From JAVBQF01 sp031549195 (GTDB lineage Bacteria > Bacillota_I > Bacilli_A > RF39 > UBA660), in contig JAVBQF010000033.1 of the NCBI GenBank assembly GCA_031549195.1, forward strand, positions 1-14,690: DNA of 14,690 bases. The letters run 5' to 3'. Positions 1-6,102 of the stretch are shown here, piece by piece; the stretch's first letter is position 1; each line of letters begins with the position of its first letter. The notes beneath the pieces are model-generated. The model worked only from the letters and a program-made list of their open reading frames with translations. It was not told where the DNA came from and ran no database searches. The position numbers and the translations under genes are program-made.

Positions 1-152
1 CAGAAGTGTTTAAGGATGTATATCAATATAAGAGAAGAACAAGAACATTAATAAAAGCGGCTTACACAGATTATAAGTGGAGCGTATATAATGATACAAC
101 TTTATTAAATGCTGGTTATTCATTGACTGGTAATACTAGAGAAATAGACTAA
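1..152 (+). CDS. C-terminal end of an unrecognised protein (5' truncated by window edge)
   Basis: The third forward frame is open from base 3 to a TAA at 150-152, giving the last 49 residues of a protein. The other two forward frames close within the first 60 bases. The tail is polar and basic, with a run of Arg/Lys (KRRTR) followed by a Tyr/Trp-rich part (TDYKWSVYND) and the end TGNTREID. There is no membrane segment, no cysteine and no motif I can assign. A strong hairpin terminator follows 6 bases after the stop, which supports a real gene end here. The function cannot be read from this fragment. Confidence 0.6.
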   Translation, partial: EVFKDVYQYKRRTRTLIKAAYTDYKWSVYNDTTLLNAGYSLTGNTREID

Positions 153-158
153 AATATT

Positions 159-187
159 AAAAACTTAGGTGAGAACTTAAGTTTTTT
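159..187 (+). terminator. Intrinsic terminator of the upstream truncated gene
   Basis: Left arm 159-170 (AAAAACTTAGGT) pairs with 175-186 (ACTTAAGTTTTT), with a GAGA tetraloop (GNRA type) and one G-T wobble, giving a 12-bp stem. The T run 182-187 forms part of the 3' arm and tail. It isolates the 5' truncated gene from the next promoter. Confidence 0.75.
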
Positions 188-214
188 GAATTAATTGCAC
201 TAAATATGTATATT
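186..214 (+). promoter_or_regulatory. Probable sigma-A promoter for the GlsB-like gene
   Basis: TTGAAT (186-191), a 17-base spacer and TATATT (209-214). The -35 overlaps the T tail of the preceding terminator, a compact arrangement seen elsewhere in this window. The expected start is near 221, about 16 bases before the ATG at 237. Confidence 0.55.
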
Positions 215-236
215 ATGTATTGAAAGGTGGATTGTA

Positions 237-500
237 ATGGATTTTATTTCAATACTTCTTTGGGTTGTATTTGGTGTGTTAGTAGGTTATCTTGCAAATA
301 GGCTCACAAGAAGAAATAGTTTAGGATTGCTTGGGAATGTTATAACAGGTATATTAGGTACTTTTCTAGGAGGATGGTTATCAAATCTTCTAGATATTAA
401 TGGTAGTAATTCAATTAGTTTTCTAGGATTCCTTATTTCAGTTGCAGGTGCTTGTTTATTAATTTATGTAGTAAATCTACTTAGAAAATTGGTAAAATAG
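237..500 (+). CDS. GlsB/YeaQ/YmgE-type (transglycosylase-associated family) small membrane protein
   Basis: This 87-residue protein is almost entirely hydrophobic, with three predicted helices at about 4-21, 29-50 and 60-83. It shows the pattern of the Transgly_assoc family: a Gly-rich first helix (GVLVGYLANRLTRR), a central G-x-x-x-T-G-x-x-G segment (NVITGILGTFLGGWL) and a final helix in the place where the family ends. Family members are small inner-membrane proteins linked to envelope or general stress; the biochemical activity is unknown, and the family name does not mean it is a transglycosylase. The ATG at 237 follows GAAAGGTGG with 6-base spacing. The gene stands alone between two terminators. 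The family call is by recognition of pattern, not alignment. Confidence 0.75.
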   Translation: MDFISILLWVVFGVLVGYLANRLTRRNSLGLLGNVITGILGTFLGGWLSNLLDINGSNSISFLGFLISVAGACLLIYVVNLLRKLVK

Positions 501-512
501 AATAATAAAAAT

Positions 513-537
513 GATTCATAGTTTGAATCTTTTTTTT
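513..537 (+). terminator. Intrinsic terminator after the GlsB-like gene
   Basis: GATTCA (513-518) pairs with TGAATC (524-529) around TAGTT, and eight T follow (530-537). The stem is short, only 6 bp, but the T tail is long and it sits 13 bases after the stop. Confidence 0.65.
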
Positions 538-538
538 G

Positions 539-567
539 TTGCAAAAACGTTTTATTTATCATATAAT
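539..567 (+). promoter_or_regulatory. Promoter of the ArsR-metal ATPase operon
   Basis: TTGCAA (539-544), a spacer of exactly 17 bases and a perfect TATAAT (562-567). The predicted start at about 574 coincides with the first base of the operator, so a bound repressor would block initiation. Confidence 0.8.
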
Positions 568-573
568 ATGAAT

Positions 574-593
574 GTATGAACAATCGTTCATAC
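574..593 (+). promoter_or_regulatory. ArsR/SmtB-type operator (perfect 8-4-8 inverted repeat)
   Basis: GTATGAAC (574-581) and GTTCATAC (586-593) are exact reverse complements around AATC. The core TGAAC-N4-GTTCA matches the known shape of SmtB/CzrA/CadC-class metal-repressor operators (TGAACA-type half sites). It lies at the predicted transcription start and ends 2 bases before the AGGAGG ribosome binding site of the repressor gene, as expected for autoregulation. Confidence 0.8.
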
Positions 594-604
594 AAGGAGG
601 CAAA

Positions 605-916
605 ATGAAAAATTTAAACGATACACAATATTATATGTTGAGTGAATTTTTTAAAGTGTTTGCAGATGATACTAGATTAAAAATTTTATCAACACTTAAA
701 AATAATAAAATGTGTGTAAGTGATATAGCTAGTAGTTTAGGAATGACGCATTCTTCGATATCACATCAATTAAAAAACTTGAGGGCTGAAAACTTGGTAA
801 AGGTAGAGAAATCCGGAAAAGAAGTATATTATAGTTTGATGGATGATCATATTGAAAAGATTTTAGAGCTTGGTATTGAACATAAATTGGAGGAAAAGAA
901 GTATGGGGAAATTTAA
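605..916 (+). CDS. ArsR/SmtB-family metal-responsive repressor (zinc-type alpha-5 site)
   Basis: This is a 103-residue winged-helix repressor, predicted to control itself and the efflux ATPase that overlaps its end. The helix-turn-helix lies at about 38-62 (VSDIASSLGMTHSSISHQLK) and the wing at about 63-77 (NLVKVEKSGKEVYYSL). The C-terminal helix carries D80-x-H82-x10-H93-x2-E96, exactly the spacing of the SmtB/CzrA alpha-5 zinc site. At the alpha-3 site there is a single Cys (C37, in MCVSD) where CadC-type proteins have a Cys pair, so zinc (or cobalt) sensing is favoured over cadmium/lead sensing. An upstream in-frame ATG at 572 lies inside the promoter/operator and has no ribosome binding site. 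The ATG at 605 follows AAGGAGG, so I chose it. The last 14 bases overlap the ATPase gene. Confidence 0.9.
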   Translation: MKNLNDTQYYMLSEFFKVFADDTRLKILSTLKNNKMCVSDIASSLGMTHSSISHQLKNLRAENLVKVEKSGKEVYYSLMDDHIEKILELGIEHKLEEKKYGEI

Positions 917-2735
917 TTTTCAAATAGCAAAAATGATACTATCTTGCATATTTTTGATACTTGGTTTGATAACTTCTGATTCTTTATCAACAGTCTTTTT
1001 AATTAGTTCTTATATAATTATAGGATATGATATATATATAAAAGTAATAAAAAATATAAGAAACTTTGAAATGTTTGATGAAAACTTTCTTATGGTAATT
1101 GCTACTATTGGTGCTTTAGTTCTAAATGAAATACCAGAGGCTGTTGCAGTTTTATTGCTGTATCAGATAGGAGAATATTTTGGAGACCTAGCAGTTGATA
1201 ATTCTAAGGAATCTATTTTGGCTCTTTTAGACTTGAAAACAGATACTGCAAATCTAATTGTGGATGGAAATATGATTAAAGTAAATCCTAGTGAATTAAA
1301 GGTTGATGATGTAATAGCTATTCTGCCAGGCGAAAAAGTTCCCATAGACGGTATTGTAATAGATGGGAGAAGCTATCTTGATACTAAGTCAATTACTGGT
1401 GAATCAAAGAAAAGGTGTTTGAGTGTCAATGATGAAATATTAGGTGGATTTATTAATGAGACGAGTAATTTGGTAGTAAAAGTAAAAACAACATATGATA
1501 ATTCCACAGTTTCGCGCATTGCTAAAATGATTGAAGAAGCCGAAAATAGAAAAGCACCTAGTGAAAAATTCATAACAAAGTTTTCTAAAGGCTATACTCC
1601 AACTGTCGTAATACTAGCACTTTTAATTGCTATAATTCCAATCTGTCTTGGCTTTGATAATGCTACTTGGATAAATAGAGCATTAGTATTTTTAGTGATT
1701 TCTTGTCCTTGTGCATTAGTTATATCGGTACCGCTTTCGTTTTTCTCAGGAATTGGAAGTGCAGCTAAGAACGGTATACTTTTTAAAGGGAGCAATGAAT
1801 TAGAGCTTATATCTAAATGTGATAAAGTTGTATTTGATAAGACTGGAACCCTTACAAGAGGTAGCTTTGAAGTCACAAACGTTATATGTGGTTCAAATAC
1901 TAAGGAAAGAATGATTGAACTTTTAGCCTATGCAGAATATTATTCGTTGCATCCGATCGCTTCTACAATAAAAGAGTTGTACCAAAAGAGTATTGATGTT
2001 AAAAAGATTAAAGACTTTGAAGAACTATCTGGCCTTGGTATAAAAGTATTTGTTAAAGGTGATGAAGTTTTAGTTGGTAATGATAAGTTGCTTGATAGAT
2101 TTGATATAGTATATCAAAAAGTAAATATGATAGGTACAAAAGTAAATATTGCAGTTAATAGAAAATATATGGGAACAATAATTATTAACGATGAAATAAA
2201 AGAAGATTCTAAAAATATCGTTAAATCACTTAAAAAGGCTGGAATCAATGAAGTTGCAATGCTGTCAGGTGATGATATAAAAATAGTAGAAGATGTTGCA
2301 AAAAAGTTAAGTATTAAAGAGTATTATGGAAATCTATTGCCAGATGAAAAGGCAATAAAAGTAAATGAATTCAACAAAAATAATAAGACGATATTTGTTG
2401 GTGATGGGGTAAATGATTCTGTTTCTTTAAAATATGCTGATATTGGAATATCGCTTGGTGATATCGGAAGTGATATTGCAATAGAAGCAAGTGATGTAGT
2501 TTTTATGAATGATGATATTTCAAAACTACCAGTTGCTATTAATATTTCTAAATTAACAAGAAAAATAGTGTGGCAAAATATAATGTTTTCTATTTCTATT
2601 AAAGTTTTAGTTATGATATTAGGAATATTGGGTATAGCTAATATGTGGCTTGCGGTTTTTTCGGATGTAGGGGTTACTTTCCTAGCAATTTTGAATTCAC
2701 TTAGAATTTTTAAAAAAGTTACTAAATTTAATTAG
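903..2735 (+). CDS. Heavy-metal translocating P1B-type ATPase (Zn/Cd/Pb efflux type)
   Basis: A 610-residue membrane pump that should export Zn2+ or similar divalent metals using ATP. Motifs in order: TGES (165-168, actuator domain), CPC metal-site motif in SCPCALV (C268, C270), DKTGT with the phosphorylated D312, the His-Pro dipeptide H350-P351 typical of P1B pumps, and GDGVND (500-505) of the ATP domain. The last helix has D588-x-G590, the acidic residue that P1B-2 (ZntA/CadA) pumps use for divalent metal. There is no N-terminal metal-binding domain with CxxC; the protein starts almost directly in the membrane region. The ATG at 903 overlaps the repressor gene by 14 bases and follows GGAGG at 889-893. 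A longer version from 870 lacks such a site. Translation is probably coupled to the repressor. The exact metal (Zn, Cd, Pb, possibly Fe) cannot be fixed from sequence. Confidence 0.92.
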   Translation: MGKFNFQIAKMILSCIFLILGLITSDSLSTVFLISSYIIIGYDIYIKVIKNIRNFEMFDENFLMVIATIGALVLNEIPEAVAVLLLYQIGEYFGDLAVDNSKESILALLDLKTDTANLIVDGNMIKVNPSELKVDDVIAILPGEKVPIDGIVIDGRSYLDTKSITGESKKRCLSVNDEILGGFINETSNLVVKVKTTYDNSTVSRIAKMIEEAENRKAPSEKFITKFSKGYTPTVVILALLIAIIPICLGFDNATWINRALVFLVISCPCALVISVPLSFFSGIGSAAKNGILFKGSNELELISKCDKVVFDKTGTLTRGSFEVTNVICGSNTKERMIELLAYAEYYSLHPIASTIKELYQKSIDVKKIKDFEELSGLGIKVFVKGDEVLVGNDKLLDRFDIVYQKVNMIGTKVNIAVNRKYMGTIIINDEIKEDSKNIVKSLKKAGINEVAMLSGDDIKIVEDVAKKLSIKEYYGNLLPDEKAIKVNEFNKNNKTIFVGDGVNDSVSLKYADIGISLGDIGSDIAIEASDVVFMNDDISKLPVAINISKLTRKIVWQNIMFSISIKVLVMILGILGIANMWLAVFSDVGVTFLAILNSLRIFKKVTKFN

Positions 2736-2748
2736 TAACTCTTTTTTT
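2717..2748 (+). terminator. Terminator of the metal-efflux operon, overlapping the ATPase stop codon
   Basis: AGTTACTAA (2717-2725) and TTAGTAACT (2732-2740) are perfect 9-base complements around ATTTAA, followed by C and seven T (2742-2748). The TAG stop (2733-2735) lies inside the 3' arm. Confidence 0.85.
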
Positions 2749-2749
2749 A

Positions 2750-2758
2750 TGATATAAT
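2750..2758 (+). promoter_or_regulatory. Extended -10 promoter for the zinc-ribbon gene
   Basis: TGATATAAT combines a TGn extension with a perfect TATAAT (2753-2758). No good -35 is visible because the preceding terminator occupies that place. It begins 2 bases after the T tail. Confidence 0.55.
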
Positions 2759-2782
2759 TTTATATGTTATGGTGGTGGAGAT

Positions 2783-3109
2783 ATGATTTGTAAAAAATGT
2801 GGACTCAAGAACGAGGAAGGTATTGAAAAGTGCGCCTCTTGTGGAGACGTGTTAGAAGAAAAAAGTATTGTTGAAAAGTATAATGAATTTGACAAAAATA
2901 CATCTACATATATTAATAAAATAATATATACATTATTCACAATAATAACAATATATTTTGTTATTGATTTATTATTTTATTTATTAATACTGCTTGTCCA
3001 AAAAGTAGTAAATCCATATCCAACTTTTATTGATTATGTAAAATACATACTAATAGTAACTATTGAAGTATACTATTTTTATAGAAAAAGAAAAGTGAAA
3101 AAATTGTGA
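2783..3109 (+). CDS. Zinc-ribbon membrane protein of unknown function
   Basis: A 108-residue protein. The N-terminus is a compact zinc ribbon with C3-x2-C6 and C17-x2-C20 (MICKKCGLKNEEG, then CASCGD). A polar linker (21-45) follows, then a long hydrophobic stretch at about 47-73 and a second at about 85-100, with a basic tail (RKRKVKKL). This layout, a small ribbon tethered to one or two membrane helices, is common in Bacillota proteins of unknown role. The ribosome binding site is GGTGGTGGAG just before the ATG. This is the only gene here that ends in TGA; reading through would add only 11 codons before TAG. A terminator is not obvious after it, so transcription may continue into the CPHC gene 83 bases downstream. 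Confidence 0.75.
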   Translation: MICKKCGLKNEEGIEKCASCGDVLEEKSIVEKYNEFDKNTSTYINKIIYTLFTIITIYFVIDLLFYLLILLVQKVVNPYPTFIDYVKYILIVTIEVYYFYRKRKVKKL

Positions 3110-3192
3110 AATTATACTAAAAGCTTGTTAAAAAAACAATAGTTTGTTAAAATGTTTATATACTGAGTCGACAGTATTTATGGGGAGGAAAT

Positions 3193-3768
3193 ATGAAAGT
3201 AGTAAGAAAGATACTAATGCTTGTTTTAGCATTTATGTTGGTGTTACCTTTAGCGGTACGAGCAGAAGAGGTGTACACAACAACAGCAGCAGAGGATACA
3301 ACAGATACAGCGTTAGATGTGAAAAGTAAGGTTAATGTATATTTATTTAGAGGAGAAGGTTGCCCACACTGTGCAGAAGCAGAGGAATGGTTTGAAAGTA
3401 TTGAAGAAGAATATGGTTCAAAGTTTAAACTTGTATCATATGAAGTTTGGAATAATGAATCTAATGCTTCTTTGATGAATAAAGTAGCTAAATATTTTCA
3501 AGAGGACGTTGGTGGAGTTCCATATATAGCTATAGGAGATAGGACATTTCAAGGGTTTGAAGCTGGCTCTACTGATGAAGCTATTAAGGAATTAATTAAT
3601 GAAGAATATGAAAAAGAAGAAGAAGACCGTTTTGATGTAGTGGTGGAAGTTACTAAGCCTGAAGATGAAGGTACAGTTCTTGGCTCTATTATTGCATTAA
3701 TAGTAGTTGTTGGTGTAATTGCAACTGTGATAGTTTCAAGAAAAAAATCATCTAATTCTAAAAAATAA
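3193..3768 (+). CDS. Secreted, membrane-anchored thioredoxin-fold protein with CPHC active site
   Basis: A 191-residue protein with a signal peptide (basic MKVVRK, hydrophobic core about 7-20, probable cleavage after AVRA at 24), a Thr/Ala-rich linker (about 25-42), and a thioredoxin-like domain at about 45-135. The active site is C57-P58-H59-C60, preceded by VNVYLFRGEG, which is the beta-strand before the motif in this fold. The cis-proline is P110 (GGVPYIAIG). An acidic segment (EEYEKEEED, 137-145) leads to a C-terminal membrane helix at about 162-182 and a short basic tail. CPHC is the motif of DsbA-type oxidants, so it may form or isomerise disulfides outside the cell. It has only these two cysteines. 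GGGGAGG precedes the ATG. No redox partner (such as a DsbB/VKOR protein) is visible nearby. Thioredoxin-fold assignment is firm; the redox direction is inference. Confidence 0.82.
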   Translation: MKVVRKILMLVLAFMLVLPLAVRAEEVYTTTAAEDTTDTALDVKSKVNVYLFRGEGCPHCAEAEEWFESIEEEYGSKFKLVSYEVWNNESNASLMNKVAKYFQEDVGGVPYIAIGDRTFQGFEAGSTDEAIKELINEEYEKEEEDRFDVVVEVTKPEDEGTVLGSIIALIVVVGVIATVIVSRKKSSNSKK

Positions 3769-3780
3769 TATTAAAATAAG

Positions 3781-3808
3781 AAGGTTTTGCTAAAGTAAAA
3801 CTTTTTTT
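3781..3808 (+). terminator. Intrinsic terminator after the CPHC gene
   Basis: AAGGTTTTGC (3781-3790) pairs with GTAAAACTTT (3795-3804) around a TAAA loop, 10 bp with two G-T wobbles, followed by a T run to 3808. Its 3' arm and tail, GTAAAACTTTTTTT, recur exactly at 3909-3922. Confidence 0.8.
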
Positions 3809-3810
3809 AT

Positions 3811-3839
3811 TTGACATATTACTATAATTGTGTTAATAT
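3811..3839 (+). promoter_or_regulatory. Consensus -35 promoter of the attenuator-like leader
   Basis: Perfect TTGACA (3811-3816), 17-base spacer and TAATAT (3834-3839). The predicted start is near 3846, about 100 bases upstream of the GTG at 3947, leaving a long leader that holds the competing hairpins at 3877-3922. Confidence 0.75.
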
Positions 3840-3876
3840 GTTAAAGTTCACTTAATTAATATAATTAAAATTAATA

Positions 3877-3927
3877 ATTGTAGAAGTTTTACAATATATA
3901 TTTTATATGTAAAACTTTTTTTGTTTT
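3877..3927 (+). promoter_or_regulatory. Candidate transcription attenuator: terminator plus competing anti-terminator hairpin
   Basis: The terminator arm 3882-3893 pairs with 3908-3919 (core AAGTTTTACA with TGTAAAACTT, 12 bp including one G-T). An inner 4-bp extension follows after a bulged A, and the T run is 3916-3922. The ribosome binding site AAGGAGGA starts at 3929, just beyond the tail, so RNA ending here would exclude the gene. A second hairpin, ATTGTA (3877-3882) with TACAAT (3890-3895), uses part of the terminator's left arm and cannot form at the same time. That mutually exclusive pair is the hallmark of attenuators. I recognise no known riboswitch, T-box or protein-binding leader. 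Alternatively the promoter and terminator define a free RNA of about 75-80 bases. Confidence 0.55.
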
Positions 3928-3946
3928 GAAGGAGGAGATTTTAATA

Positions 3947-4543
3947 GTGAATAATATAAAAGAAAAAAATAATGGAGATGCATTTGATAATGGGCATATC
4001 TTATATCTTGGACCAGTTGATGCCTCTAATATAGAGATATATCAAAAGACTGGAGTAATACCTGCTATAATAGTTGGAAAATCTCTATTACAAGTTAGAG
4101 ATGTAACAACATCAAAGAAGAGTGTTAAGCCAACATATGACTTAGATGCAAGAACTAGAAGGATTGTTGATAATATCTACTCTAATAATAGTGAGGATAA
4201 TTCGCAAAGTTCGCTTTTTTTGAAGAGTCCAATATATGAGTATTCTGATGATGGAACAATGGCGATATTTCAACCAACGACAGATGAAGATATATCTAGA
4301 ATAGATGCCATTATTACAGCGGATGGCTGTAAGTTAGTTACTGGAGCATTTAAAACCATAGATGGTGTTATTGGTTACAACACAGAGAAAGGTAATGTAT
4401 TATTACAACCTAGTATAAATGATGCTCTAATTGCAACTGGATTATCTTTTGAAAGAGCACATGAACCTGTTGCTATGACCGAAATAACTGGAATGTCAGT
4501 TAAAACGATTGGTACTATGATTGGTACTAAACAAACGGCTTAA
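3947..4543 (+). CDS. Unknown soluble protein (198 residues, GTG start)
   Basis: I do not recognise this family. The start is GTG at 3947, ten bases after AAGGAGGA (3929-3936); an in-frame TTG at 3926 lies upstream of that site and would use the T-tail of the leader terminator, so I rejected it. The product has no signal peptide or membrane helix and just one cysteine, in the segment IITADGCKLVTG. The N-terminal third (HILYLGPVDASNIEIYQ, then VIPAIIVGKSLLQVRD) and the C-terminal half (IDAIITADGCKLVTGAFKTIDGVIGYN) look like alternating beta-strands. Between them is a polar, Ser/Asn-rich linker around NIYSNNSEDNSQSS. The C-terminus is Thr/Gly-rich (TGMSVKTIGTMIGTKQTA). It has its own promoter, an attenuator-like leader and its own terminator, so it is transcribed alone. 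A real gene seems clear; the function is open. Confidence 0.75.
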   Translation: MNNIKEKNNGDAFDNGHILYLGPVDASNIEIYQKTGVIPAIIVGKSLLQVRDVTTSKKSVKPTYDLDARTRRIVDNIYSNNSEDNSQSSLFLKSPIYEYSDDGTMAIFQPTTDEDISRIDAIITADGCKLVTGAFKTIDGVIGYNTEKGNVLLQPSINDALIATGLSFERAHEPVAMTEITGMSVKTIGTMIGTKQTA

Positions 4544-4545
4544 AT

Positions 4546-4572
4546 AGAAATGTAATAAAACATTTCTTTTTT
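4546..4572 (+). terminator. Intrinsic terminator after the unknown 198-residue gene
   Basis: AGAAATGT (4546-4553) and ACATTTCT (4560-4567) are perfect complements around AATAAA, followed by a T run to 4572. It starts 3 bases after the TAA stop. Confidence 0.8.
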
Positions 4573-4582
4573 ATTGTCAAAT

Positions 4583-4591
4583 TGGTATAAT
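4583..4591 (+). promoter_or_regulatory. Extended -10 promoter of rsmI-hpt
   Basis: TGGTATAAT (TGn plus perfect TATAAT at 4586-4591). The same nonamer is found before pflB and before the 14.07 kb gene. The predicted start, about 4598, lies at the ATG at 4599 and supports use of the downstream TTG start of rsmI. Confidence 0.65.
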
Positions 4592-4616
4592 TAGTATTAT
4601 GAAAGGAAGTGACATT

Positions 4617-5468
4617 TTGGGGACTTTATATGTTGTTGCAACACCGATTGGAAACTTATCTGATATTTCAATTAGAGCTATAGAAACACTTAAGAATGTC
4701 GACTTAATAGCTGTAGAAGATACTAGGCAAACAATAAAACTACTTAATCATTTTGATATAAAAACAAAGATGGTAGCGTATCATAAATTTAATGAAATAA
4801 GTAAAAGTAATAATCTAATTGAAAAGTTAAAATCTGGGCTTAATGTCGCATTAGTATCTGATGCAGGAACCCCTTGTATATCGGATCCAGGATATATATT
4901 AGTTAAACTAGCTAAAGAAGAGAAGATAAATGTAATAGGTATAAGTGGACCATCGGCTGTCATTACTGCTTTATCTATTGCTGGAATAGATACAAGTAAA
5001 TTTACATTTATAGGTTTTCTGCCAACAGATAATACCAAGTTAAAAAAAGAAGTAGAACTAATTCATAATAGTAATATAAATACATTTGTATTTTATGAGT
5101 CACCAAGAAGATTGCTTAAATTAGTAAAACTATTAAGTGTAGAGTTTCCAAATAGTATTATATCAATATGTTCTGACTTAACTAAATTACATGAGAGAAA
5201 TTTTTATGGAAATATAGAAGATGTGTTAGAGATAATAAGTAATGACTCTAAAATAGAAAAGGGTGAATATACAATTGTATTTGAGAAGAATGAAGAGTTT
5301 AAAGAAGACGTTTTAGATAATTCTATAGAATCTTTATTAGTGGATATTATTGTTAAAAATAAATGTAGTTTAAAAGAAGCTGTTAATATACTAAATAATG
5401 AAAATAAAAAAATATCTAAAAAAGATATATATAGTGCCAGTTTAAATTTGAAGAATTTGTTGAGGTAG
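4617..5468 (+). CDS. rsmI: 16S rRNA (cytidine-1402 2'-O)-methyltransferase
   Basis: RsmI uses SAM to methylate the 2'-oxygen of C1402 in the ribosomal decoding centre. The protein begins with the family signature GTLYVVATPIGNLSDIS, then AVEDTRQT (about 33-39), VSDAGTPCISDPGY (80-93) and the Gly-rich SGPSAVITAL loop near residue 110, all diagnostic of the tetrapyrrole-methylase fold used by RsmI, plus YESPRRL and a C-terminal helical domain. I place the start at TTG 4617, giving 283 residues. AAAGGAAGTGA lies just upstream, and family members usually begin a residue or two before GTLYVVATP. The ATG at 4599 has no ribosome binding site and sits at the predicted transcription start, so it could only be used as a leaderless start. 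Hpt follows after 2 bases. Confidence 0.93.
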   Translation: MGTLYVVATPIGNLSDISIRAIETLKNVDLIAVEDTRQTIKLLNHFDIKTKMVAYHKFNEISKSNNLIEKLKSGLNVALVSDAGTPCISDPGYILVKLAKEEKINVIGISGPSAVITALSIAGIDTSKFTFIGFLPTDNTKLKKEVELIHNSNINTFVFYESPRRLLKLVKLLSVEFPNSIISICSDLTKLHERNFYGNIEDVLEIISNDSKIEKGEYTIVFEKNEEFKEDVLDNSIESLLVDIIVKNKCSLKEAVNILNNENKKISKKDIYSASLNLKNLLR

Positions 5469-5470
5469 TT

Positions 5471-5983
5471 ATGAAAGTAAAAGAATTAATTAGTGAAGAG
5501 AAATTGAATAAAAGAATACTAGAGCTTGCAGAAGAAATTAATAAGGACTATGAAGGGAAAGACATAATATTAGTAACTATATTAAAGGGTTCCACTTACT
5601 TTATGTGTGATTTATCAAGAAGATTAAAGGGTAATATCATAGTAGAATTTATGAGAGTATCAAGTTATATTAATAATGAAGCTTCTGGTAAGATAGATGT
5701 TAAACTTGATTTAAAAGAAAACATCGAAGGAAAAGATGTATTAGTAATAGAAGATATAGTGGATACTGGTAATACTTTATTTTATTTGAAGGAGTATCTA
5801 TCTAAAAAGAATCCTAGATCACTTAAGTGTGTAACATTACTTGATAAACCATCTAGGAGAGTATTTGATGTTGATGCTGATTACGTAGCATTTACCATAG
5901 AAGATAAATTTGTTATTGGATATGGTCTCGATTATGATGAACTCTATCGTAATTTACCATATGTAGGATACAAGGCAGATTAG
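5471..5983 (+). CDS. hpt: Hypoxanthine phosphoribosyltransferase
   Basis: This 170-residue enzyme salvages hypoxanthine (and usually guanine) by joining it to PRPP to make IMP/GMP. The PRPP loop VLVIEDIVDTGNT (90-102), with E94, D95, D98 and T99, is the family hallmark. LVTILKGSTYF (34-44) is the pyrophosphate loop with K39-G40. The flexible-loop region with SSY (64-66) is present, and the end (VIGYGLDYDELYRNLPYVGY) is typical. Length agrees with bacterial Hpt, about 175-180. It begins 2 bases after rsmI with GAGG as ribosome binding site, so the two are co-transcribed. In many Bacilli hpt sits beside tilS and ftsH; that context is absent here. The PRPP synthetase lies two genes downstream. 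The frame stays open for 45 codons after the TAG (see findings). Confidence 0.95.
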   Translation: MKVKELISEEKLNKRILELAEEINKDYEGKDIILVTILKGSTYFMCDLSRRLKGNIIVEFMRVSSYINNEASGKIDVKLDLKENIEGKDVLVIEDIVDTGNTLFYLKEYLSKKNPRSLKCVTLLDKPSRRVFDVDADYVAFTIEDKFVIGYGLDYDELYRNLPYVGYKAD

Positions 5984-6102
5984 TCATGTAATTGCGTGAA
6001 TTGTATCCTTGCTTGGTATATGTTAGAAAAAGTTAAATGTTCGCAAATGTTAAATATTGTTAAAAAATTACAACTGGCAGATAAGCATTTTAGAAAAGAA
6101 GT

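Noticed and set aside
572..604. Longer repressor start at ATG 572
   Set aside because: It lies at the -10/operator, upstream of or at the predicted transcript start, with no ribosome binding site; ATG 605 has a perfect one.
2783..3140. Recoded TGA (tryptophan) as in mycoplasmas
   Set aside because: No recognised gene contains an internal TGA, Trp is TGG in all of them, and the single TGA falls at a natural protein end.
3121..3192. Two copies of TTGTTAAAA and short AACAA/TTGTT pairings between the zinc-ribbon and CPHC genes, as a terminator or repeat element
   Set aside because: Stems of five A/T-rich pairs with no T tail on the + strand; expected by chance in this composition. A TATACT (3159-3164) there lacks a -35.
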